11,072 bases of DNA from Candidatus Mediterraneibacter gallistercoris (GTDB lineage Bacteria > Bacillota_A > Clostridia > Lachnospirales > Lachnospiraceae). The notes below the pieces were generated by a model, which worked only from the letters and a program-made list of their open reading frames with translations, did not search any database and was not told the origin of the DNA. Numbering within the stretch: position 1 is the stretch's first letter; every line of letters starts with the position of its first letter. Made by a program: the position numbers and the translations under genes. The stretch spans positions 1 through 11,072 of the forward strand of contig DWWI01000103.1 in the NCBI GenBank assembly GCA_019119745.1, read 5' to 3'. Positions 6,408 to 11,072 of this stretch are shown one piece after another.

Positions 6408-8973
6408 TCTGGGTATATTCAGTCAGCGTACTATGAGGATTTTTCAGTCGGCGCTGCGCTTTGTTACACACATGGAGCATGGTTTTATCGGAAGCGAACA
6501 TCTGCTGTGGGCGCTGGCCTCGGACCGGGGCGCGGCAGGAAGAGCGCTGAGGAGAAGCGGACTTGACCAGAAGCTGGTAGAAGAATATCTCCACCAGTAT
6601 GATTTTGACGCGAAAGCGGAAGGCAGTTTTCAGGCTGTCCAGATTTCAGAGGAAGCGGAACAGGTACTCCATCTTGCGGAGAGAAGAGCCCATGCCCACG
6701 GATATCAGCAGGTAGAGCCGGAGGATCTGCTGCAGGCAATCCTTGATGCCGGCGACTGCGCGGCGTTCCAGCTTATCGTTTCGCTGAAAGCAGATCCGGA
6801 TGAGATACGCAGAAATCTGGGCAGTGGTCAGCAGCCGCCTATGCTCGTGAGGAATGCATCTCCTGGAGATGCAGTGACAGGGGAAAATGTGCCTGCAGAG
6901 CCGGCCGGAGATACCGCGTACAGTGGAAATGCAACGCAGGGCAGCAGGCCGGCAGGCAGTCAGGAAGAAGACGTTCAGACGGAGGATGAAGAAGTGTCTG
7001 CCTTGGAAAAATTCGGTACTGACATGACGGAAAAAGCTTCTGAAGGCGCATACGATCCGATGATCGGACGCGAAGATGTGCTGGAACGTGTGATTCAGGT
7101 ATTGTCCAGGCGAACAAAGAATAACCCGGTGCTCACAGGCGAGCCGGGTGTCGGAAAGACTGCCGTGGTGGAAGGCCTGGCCCAGCGGATCGCGGACGGT
7201 GAAATCCCTGCAAACTTAAGAAACAAGCGCATTGTGGCTATGGATCTGGTGGGAATGCTCTCAGGTGCAAGGTTCCGCGGTGATTTTGAAGAGAGGATGA
7301 AGACATTTCTCGAAGAGGCGGAAGCCGACGGAAACGTGATACTTTTCATCGATGAGTTACATATGATCATGGGAGCGGGCGCGGGTGCAAGTGAGACGAT
7401 GGACGCCGCAAATATTCTGAAACCCATTCTTGCAAGAGGCGGTCTTCAGGTGATTGGCGCCACAACACTCAGGGAGTACCGGCGGCATATTGAGAAAGAC
7501 GCCGCATTTGAACGCCGTTTCCAGCCGGTGGCTGTGGAGGAGCCGGATCAGGAGGATGCCGTGCGCATTCTGATGGGATTGAAGGGAAAATATGAATCCT
7601 ATCACGGGCTTACTATTACGGATGATGCGGTTCGGGCGGCAGTGAGCCTGTCTTCGCGTTACATACAGGACAGATTCCTGCCGGATAAGGCAGTGGATCT
7701 TATGGATGAGGCGGCATCCCGGATCAAAACCCGCGGTCTGACTACACCGTCCTATCTGTTAGACCTGGAACATGAGATTAAACGGATAGGAAAGGAGAAG
7801 AAAAAAGCCGCCGATGCCCAGGAATACGAGCGGGCGGCAGTTCTGCGGAACAGCCAGAACGCTCTGGTAAAAGAACTGACGGCAAAGCAGGCAGAGTGGC
7901 AGAAAAAGCAGTGCAGCCGCGTAGATGCAGAGGATATCGCGCAGGTCGTGGCTGCCTGGACCAAGATTCCGGTCACTATGCTTACAGAGGATGAGACAGA
8001 ACAGCTCCGTTCTCTGGAGACTTCACTGCACAGCCGCGTGATCGGACAGGATGACGCGGTGAGCGCCGTGGCAAAGGCGATACGCCGCGGCAGGACCGGA
8101 GTAGCGGATCCCGACCGTCCGGTAGGTTCCTTCCTGTTCCTGGGACCGACCGGAGTAGGAAAGACGGAGCTGTGCCGGGCTATGGCCGAGGTAATGTTCC
8201 ACGACGAAAATGCGATGATCCGTCTCGATATGTCGGAATATATGGAACAGTACACAGTGTCAAAGCTGATCGGTTCGCCACCGGGATATGTGGGTTATGA
8301 CGAAGGCGGACAGCTCACTGAGATGGTTCGCAGGAAACCGTACAGCATCATACTTCTTGATGAGATAGAGAAAGCCCATCCGGATGTGTGGAACACGCTG
8401 CTGCAGATCCTGGATGACGGCAGACTTACAGACGCCCAGGGACGTACGGTAAGTTTTAAAAATACGATCATTGTTATGACTTCCAATATCGGAGCGCGGG
8501 AGATCACGGGCAAAAGTTCTCTCGGATTTGCAAGAAATGACGAGAGTGAGGAAGAGCGCCGCGAGGATAATATCCGCAGCCGTGTTATGGAAGCCGTGAA
8601 GGCGACATTCCGTCCGGAGTTTATCAACCGGCTGGACGAAGTGATCGTGTTCCATCCGCTGAAACAGGAGGACGTGAGAAGGATCGCAGACCTTCAGATC
8701 GCGAAACTGACAGAGCGGATGAAGAAACAGGGGATTACTCTCCGTGTGGATGAGAGCGCTGTAGAACTGCTGGCTGAGAAAGGCTATGATCCCGCTTTCG
8801 GCGCAAGACCGCTGAAGCGGACAATCCAGTCCATGCTGCAGAATGCAGTGGCGGACAGTATTCTGGACGGAAAGCCGGGTGAGAAAGAAGAACTGACGGC
8901 ATTCGCCGACGGAGAGAAGATCAAAGTAGAGCGAAAAGCGTTAGAAGAAAAAAGAGAATATGCGCTGACATAA
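6397..8973 (+). CDS. clpC: ClpC-type AAA+ unfoldase (ClpP partner)
   Basis: This 858-residue Hsp100 protein uses ATP to unfold proteins and thread them into ClpP. The N-terminal Clp-N double repeat (about residues 1-145) binds adaptors. A low-complexity acidic linker rich in G, A, E and S (about 150-205) follows. The first AAA+ domain has Walker A GEPGVGKT (248-255) and Walker B LFIDE (D319, E320). The short middle domain contains a UVR-like segment, QEYERAAVLRNSQN (from 475), as in ClpC and unlike the long ClpB propeller. The second AAA+ domain has Walker A GPTGVGKT (583-590), Walker B LLDE (D655, E656), and L709-G710-F711, the ClpP-docking LGF loop absent from ClpB. Start ATG 6397 lies after AAAGAGGTG and overlaps the McsA-like gene. 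All catalytic motifs look intact. The variable linker is longer than in Bacillus ClpC. Confidence 0.95.
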   Translation: MEINLGIFSQRTMRIFQSALRFVTHMEHGFIGSEHLLWALASDRGAAGRALRRSGLDQKLVEEYLHQYDFDAKAEGSFQAVQISEEAEQVLHLAERRAHAHGYQQVEPEDLLQAILDAGDCAAFQLIVSLKADPDEIRRNLGSGQQPPMLVRNASPGDAVTGENVPAEPAGDTAYSGNATQGSRPAGSQEEDVQTEDEEVSALEKFGTDMTEKASEGAYDPMIGREDVLERVIQVLSRRTKNNPVLTGEPGVGKTAVVEGLAQRIADGEIPANLRNKRIVAMDLVGMLSGARFRGDFEERMKTFLEEAEADGNVILFIDELHMIMGAGAGASETMDAANILKPILARGGLQVIGATTLREYRRHIEKDAAFERRFQPVAVEEPDQEDAVRILMGLKGKYESYHGLTITDDAVRAAVSLSSRYIQDRFLPDKAVDLMDEAASRIKTRGLTTPSYLLDLEHEIKRIGKEKKKAADAQEYERAAVLRNSQNALVKELTAKQAEWQKKQCSRVDAEDIAQVVAAWTKIPVTMLTEDETEQLRSLETSLHSRVIGQDDAVSAVAKAIRRGRTGVADPDRPVGSFLFLGPTGVGKTELCRAMAEVMFHDENAMIRLDMSEYMEQYTVSKLIGSPPGYVGYDEGGQLTEMVRRKPYSIILLDEIEKAHPDVWNTLLQILDDGRLTDAQGRTVSFKNTIIVMTSNIGAREITGKSSLGFARNDESEEERREDNIRSRVMEAVKATFRPEFINRLDEVIVFHPLKQEDVRRIADLQIAKLTERMKKQGITLRVDESAVELLAEKGYDPAFGARPLKRTIQSMLQNAVADSILDGKPGEKEELTAFADGEKIKVERKALEEKREYALT

Positions 8974-8978
8974 TGATA

Positions 8979-9014
8979 AAAACGGGACTGGCAGATTGCT
9001 GTCAGTCCCGTTTT
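8979..9014. terminator. Bidirectional terminator between clpC and marR
   Basis: AAAACGGGACTG (8979-8990) and CAGTCCCGTTTT (9003-9014) are perfect complements. Pairing continues inward (8991-8994 with 8999-9002) to a 16-bp stem with loop ATTG. TTTT closes the plus-strand side and the AAAA arm gives a T run on the minus strand, so it can serve both clpC and the convergent marR gene. Confidence 0.92.
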
Positions 9015-9030
9015 CTGCGAGTACGCCTTT

Positions 9031-9486
9031 TTAATTTCGTTCTTTGCCCATTGCCACATACAGCTCATCCAGACCGCGCATAAGATCCAGAAGCTGACGC
9101 ATGTTATCCTCTCCAAAGCGGGTGAGAATTTCGTCCCATATCTCGTCGTATTTCTTTTTAGACTCTTCGGCAGCCGCTTTCCCTTCAGGAGTAGCGCTGA
9201 TCGACACCTTGCGGCGGTCTTTCGGGTCTATCTCGCGAGTGATATATTTCTTCTTTTCAAGAGTATTCAATATGTAAGAAATGGCAGGCTTTGAGATGTT
9301 GAGCTTCTTCTGCATCTTCGGCACGTCAAGATTCATACACGGACACTCCTGGCAGCATGTCCCGGCGATACTCTGAAGGATAACCATTTCATTCATCTGC
9401 ATTTCGCATTCCGAAGAGAGGGCTGACTCCAGTTTCCTGAAATGAACGATGGATGTAAAAAACTGTTCTCTCAATTCACTGCTCAT
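9031..9486 (-). CDS. MarR-family transcriptional regulator with cysteine cluster
   Basis: This 151-residue winged-helix regulator is of usual family length and presumably dimeric. Helix-turn-helix residues fall in about 56-80 (LNISKPAISYILNTLEKKKYI). The wing carries the family DPKDRRKVSIS signature with D90-R91-R92. Between helix 1 and the HTH sits an unusual run, C44 C45 Q E C48 P C50, with another cysteine at C27. This could be a metal- or thiol-based sensor rather than the common phenolic-ligand pocket, but the ligand is not known. The start at 9486 has AAGGAG 7 nt upstream. A strong promoter and an inverted repeat lie in front of its own gene, so autorepression is likely. It is divergent from the DUF454/ygbA/ABC operon, the usual arrangement for a local regulator of an exporter. 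Confidence 0.92.
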   Translation of the reverse strand: MSSELREQFFTSIVHFRKLESALSSECEMQMNEMVILQSIAGTCCQECPCMNLDVPKMQKKLNISKPAISYILNTLEKKKYITREIDPKDRRKVSISATPEGKAAAEESKKKYDEIWDEILTRFGEDNMRQLLDLMRGLDELYVAMGKERN

Positions 9487-9500
9487 AATTAACTCCTTAA

Positions 9501-9518
9501 TTAGTAAATCTTTAATAA
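9501..9518. promoter_or_regulatory. Candidate MarR operator in front of marR
   Basis: On the minus strand TTATTAAA, GA, TTTACTAA form an 18-bp inverted repeat with a single mismatch per half. It begins next to the -10 hexamer and covers the expected transcription start of marR. The size and AT-rich symmetry are typical for MarR binding sites. Binding is inferred. Confidence 0.55.
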
Positions 9519-9547
9519 ATTATACATCACCGGATTTGGTATTTCAA
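9519..9547 (-). promoter_or_regulatory. marR promoter
   Basis: On the minus strand -35 TTGAAA (9547-9542) and a perfect -10 TATAAT (9524-9519) are separated by 17 bp. Transcription should start near 9512, giving a leader of about 25 nt with the ribosome binding site in it. Confidence 0.8.
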
Positions 9548-9591
9548 GGAAATACAGGAAATGAAAAAAATTCTCAATTTTATAATCTTTT

Positions 9592-9606
9592 TGAGAATTA
9601 TTATTG
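9592..9606. promoter_or_regulatory. Fur-box-like sequence overlapping the -35 of the DUF454 operon
   Basis: TGAGAATTATTATTG matches the 7-1-7 Fur-type consensus TGATAATNATTATCA at 11 of 14 defined positions and overlaps the TTGACA at 9604-9609. The left part also belongs to a separate inverted repeat, AATTCTCAA (9569-9577) with TTGAGAATT (9591-9599). AT-rich sequence makes chance matches common, so this is a suggestion only. Confidence 0.35.
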
Positions 9607-9633
9607 ACAAGATCATCGAAGTCATGGTATATC
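9604..9633 (+). promoter_or_regulatory. Promoter of the DUF454/ygbA/ABC operon
   Basis: A perfect -35 TTGACA (9604-9609) is followed after 18 bp by TATATC (9628-9633), with a TG-G extension directly before the -10. Transcription should start near 9640, leaving a leader of about 90 nt before the first gene. Confidence 0.65.
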
Positions 9634-9648
9634 AGAATATGCTGTTGG

Positions 9649-9664
9649 GTTAGCGTTTACTAAC
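9649..9664. promoter_or_regulatory. Inverted repeat downstream of the operon promoter (candidate MarR site)
   Basis: GTTAG (9649-9653) and CTAAC (9660-9664) flank CGTTTA. The right half contains TTTACTAA (9656-9663), the same 8-mer as in the candidate marR operator. The position, just after the expected transcription start, suits a roadblock repressor. Spacing differs from the other site, so a shared regulator is not proven. Confidence 0.4.
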
Positions 9665-9729
9665 TAGAGGTGTTGTATCCTAACGGAAAACGGTACAGAA
9701 ATTATGATTTCAAGAAAGGGACTTATGAT

Positions 9730-10146
9730 ATGAAGAATCAGAAAAAGAATCCCCTGAGGATTGTATGGCTGCTTTTTGGATTCCTGGCTATGGGGATCGG
9801 CGCGGTGGGCGTCGTGCTGCCGGTGCTCCCGACAACGCCTTTTCTGCTTCTGGCATCTTTCTGCCTGGCGAAAGGCTCTGAGAGATTCCACAGGTGGTTT
9901 ACGGGAACGAAGTTGTATAAAAAACATCTGGAAAGTTTTGTGGAGAACCGCTCTATGACTTTGAAGACAAAATTCAGTCTGCTCATTCCGGCTTCCTGCA
10001 TGCTGCTTCTGGCATTTCTGGCAATGCAGAATGTGTACGGAAGGGCATTTATCCTTTTTCTGATCCTGTTCAAATATGTGTATTTCTTTACAAAGATACG
10101 CACGATTCCGGCCGGACGGACTAACACGCCTGAGATAGAGGGGTGA
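9730..10146 (+). CDS. DUF454 (YbaN-family) inner-membrane protein
   Basis: This 138-residue membrane protein has four predicted hydrophobic segments, near residues 9-29, 31-47, 83-99 and 102-119. The family signature is clear: GAVGVVLPVLPTTPFLLLASFCLAKGS in two parts around residues 24-49, followed by SERFHRWF and a basic loop. The biochemical function of DUF454 proteins is not established; several occur near heme or redox genes. ATG 9730 is preferred because AAGAAAGGG lies about 9 nt upstream and the first membrane segment starts soon after. An upstream TTG at 9670 would add 20 polar residues without a ribosome binding site. It is the first gene of a likely three-gene operon with the YgbA-type protein and an ABC exporter. 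It may assist that exporter or sense membrane redox state (inference). Confidence 0.85.
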   Translation: MKNQKKNPLRIVWLLFGFLAMGIGAVGVVLPVLPTTPFLLLASFCLAKGSERFHRWFTGTKLYKKHLESFVENRSMTLKTKFSLLIPASCMLLLAFLAMQNVYGRAFILFLILFKYVYFFTKIRTIPAGRTNTPEIEG

Positions 10147-10159
10147 TATGCGCAATAAA

Positions 10160-10204
10160 CCCGGCAAGAGGCTGACGCGTCTGCACGTGCAGGCATTTGC
10201 CGGG
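10160..10204 (+). other. Intercistronic hairpin between the DUF454 and ygbA-type genes
   Basis: CCCGGCAA (10160-10167) and TTGCCGGG (10197-10204) are perfect complements. The interior holds the palindrome CTGCACGTGCAG (10181-10192), which can form its own small stem. There is no U-tract, so this is more likely a processing or mRNA-stability element than a terminator. It lies before the ygbA-type ribosome binding site and does not include it. Confidence 0.55.
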
Positions 10205-10254
10205 GAGTGGAGAGACTGCAGGAGACACAGGTACAGAGGAAGAAGGCAGAAGTG

Positions 10255-10599
10255 ATGAAAGATATCGAAAAAAAGCGGAGAAAAGAGCAGTATGTGGTGG
10301 GAGAAATGATCCGTCTGTACTGCCGGAAGAATCATAAGGGAGCCGACAGAAAGAAGGGACAGCTGTGCCCGGAATGTCAGGAGCTTTTTGACTATGCCAG
10401 ACTGCGCAGTGAGAAATGCCCGTTTATGGAGAATAAGACTTTCTGCAGCAACTGCAGGGTCCATTGTTATAAACCGGAAATGCGTGAGAAGATACGCCAT
10501 GTGATGCGGTTTTCCGGGCCGCGGATGCTGTTTTATCACCCGCTTCTAGCCGTCTGGCATGTGGTTTGCAGCGTAAGAGAAAAGAAAAAGCAGAAATAA
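10255..10599 (+). CDS. YgbA-type protein (nitrous-oxide-stimulated promoter family)
   Basis: This 114-residue soluble protein has seven cysteines in a family-specific order: C23, C38-P-E-C41, C55-P, C64-S-N-C67 and H70-C71-Y-K-P. These are followed by the conserved MREKIRHVMRFSGPRML and HPLLAVWH region. The pattern matches the YgbA_NO family, whose Escherichia coli member belongs to the nitric-oxide-responsive NsrR regulon. The cysteines probably bind a metal or iron-sulfur cluster (inference). ATG 10255 is chosen because AGGAAGAAGG (10237-10246) lies 8 nt upstream. A GTG at 10207 would extend it by 16 polar residues but has no well spaced ribosome binding site. It stands between a DUF454 membrane protein and an ABC exporter, 11 bp before the latter, so the three are probably cotranscribed. 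The exact reaction or role is unknown. Confidence 0.85.
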   Translation: MKDIEKKRRKEQYVVGEMIRLYCRKNHKGADRKKGQLCPECQELFDYARLRSEKCPFMENKTFCSNCRVHCYKPEMREKIRHVMRFSGPRMLFYHPLLAVWHVVCSVREKKKQK

Positions 10600-10610
10600 G
10601 AGAGGATACT

Positions 10611-11072
10611 ATGATCAAGACACGACTCGTGGGGCTCTTATCCCACGCAAAGAAATATATTATTTATCAGGTCATCTGGCAGTGGTTTGCCCTGCTCTGT
10701 CAGATTGCAATGATCTACTGTGCATCCGTGCTGCTGGAACAGGCGCTGTTCCGGACGGTGACGCCGGGGACGGCAGTATATTACGGCGGGATTGTGCTTG
10801 TGGCGCTGCTCCTGCGGTTTGCCTGTGACAGGCAGGCATCCCATGCATCCTACCGCGCAAGTGTGGATGTAAAGAGAATATTAAGGGATAAGATCTACAG
10901 TAAGCTGCTGCGGCTGGGGGCAGCCTACAGGGAAAAGGTGACTACGTCCGAAGTGGTCCAGATGGCGGCGGAAGGAGTGGAGCAGCTGGAGACCTATTTC
11001 GGGAAATATCTCTCCCAGCTCTTTTACAGTCTGCTGGCGCCGGTAACGTTGTTTGTCATCCTGTCCTTTGTA
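10611..11072 (+). CDS. CydD-like ABC exporter, N-terminal membrane part (3' end outside window)
   Basis: 154 codons are open from ATG 10611 to the window end. An AGAGAGGA ribosome binding site lies about 5 nt upstream. The visible part is a type I ABC exporter membrane domain: a short basic N-terminus, hydrophobic segments near residues 18-40, 57-70 and 138-154, and a cytoplasmic loop with DVKRILRDKIYSKLLRLG. Next comes TSEVVQMAAEGVEQLETYFGKYLSQLFYSLLAP, given here in parts. The pairing of EGVEQLETYFGKYLPQ-like and FYSLLAP-like segments is characteristic of CydD/CydC-like exporters, which export cysteine or glutathione for cytochrome bd assembly, or of related drug exporters. The nucleotide-binding domain is not in the window, so Walker motifs cannot be checked. 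A CydC-type partner would be expected next. It follows the YgbA-type gene by 11 bp. Confidence 0.88.
   Translation, partial: MIKTRLVGLLSHAKKYIIYQVIWQWFALLCQIAMIYCASVLLEQALFRTVTPGTAVYYGGIVLVALLLRFACDRQASHASYRASVDVKRILRDKIYSKLLRLGAAYREKVTTSEVVQMAAEGVEQLETYFGKYLSQLFYSLLAPVTLFVILSFV

Noticed and set aside
9664..10539. 291-codon minus-strand open frame opposite the DUF454 and ygbA-type genes
   Set aside because: It is antisense to two recognisable genes, has low-complexity histidine/arginine-rich translation, and no promoter or ribosome binding site was found.
10941..10949. ACTACGTCC, similar to the inner arm of the palindromic repeat
   Set aside because: Only nine bases match, inside an intact ABC exporter reading frame, without the partner arm. 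Taken as chance.

Overview
The window looks like chromosomal DNA of a Gram-positive anaerobe of the Clostridia, most likely a gut Lachnospiraceae. The reasons are a tRNA-Met-type T-box leader on metG, strong AGGAGG-like ribosome binding sites, a DegV protein, a McsA-like/ClpC pair, TTGACA/TATAAT promoters and moderate GC coding DNA with AT-rich promoters. The genus call is inference. No rRNA, tRNA, CRISPR array or complete insertion sequence is visible.

Layout. (1) 1-1037: the 3' part of carboxynorspermidine decarboxylase (nspC), then a small glutaredoxin-like gene. (2) 1089-3521: promoter, methionine T-box leader with terminator/antiterminator, a REP/MITE-like palindrome, and metG. (3) 3552-3630: a second, nearly perfect copy of the palindrome family, which supplies the stop codon of the convergent HisC/CobD-like aminotransferase (3618-4706, minus). 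That gene lies downstream of a degV gene (4779-5660, minus). (4) 5661-6038: a divergent control region with a degV promoter on the minus strand. On the plus strand it holds a TTGACT-17-TATATT promoter, a perfect 21-bp palindrome at the expected transcription start, and about 200 nt of non-coding, highly structured sequence. (5) 6039-8973: a McsA-like zinc protein overlapping a ClpC-type AAA+ unfoldase, closed by a bidirectional terminator. (6) 9031-9486 (minus): a MarR-family regulator with an unusual cysteine cluster. It is divergent from a plus-strand operon of a DUF454/YbaN membrane protein, a YgbA-type (nitrous-oxide-stimulated promoter family) cysteine protein, and the start of a CydD-like ABC exporter that runs off the window.

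How the parts work together. metG should be induced when uncharged tRNA-Met accumulates. The McsA-like/ClpC pair is a protein quality-control module without adjacent ctsR or mcsB. The marR/DUF454/ygbA/ABC block resembles a redox, nitrosative-stress or heme/iron-linked export operon: the regulator gene has its own operator, a related half-site lies just after the divergent promoter, and a Fur-like sequence overlaps that promoter's -35.

The most interesting unexplained elements are the structured RNA before the McsA/ClpC genes, which has two mutually exclusive 7-bp helices sharing one strand, and the paired palindromic repeats flanking metG.
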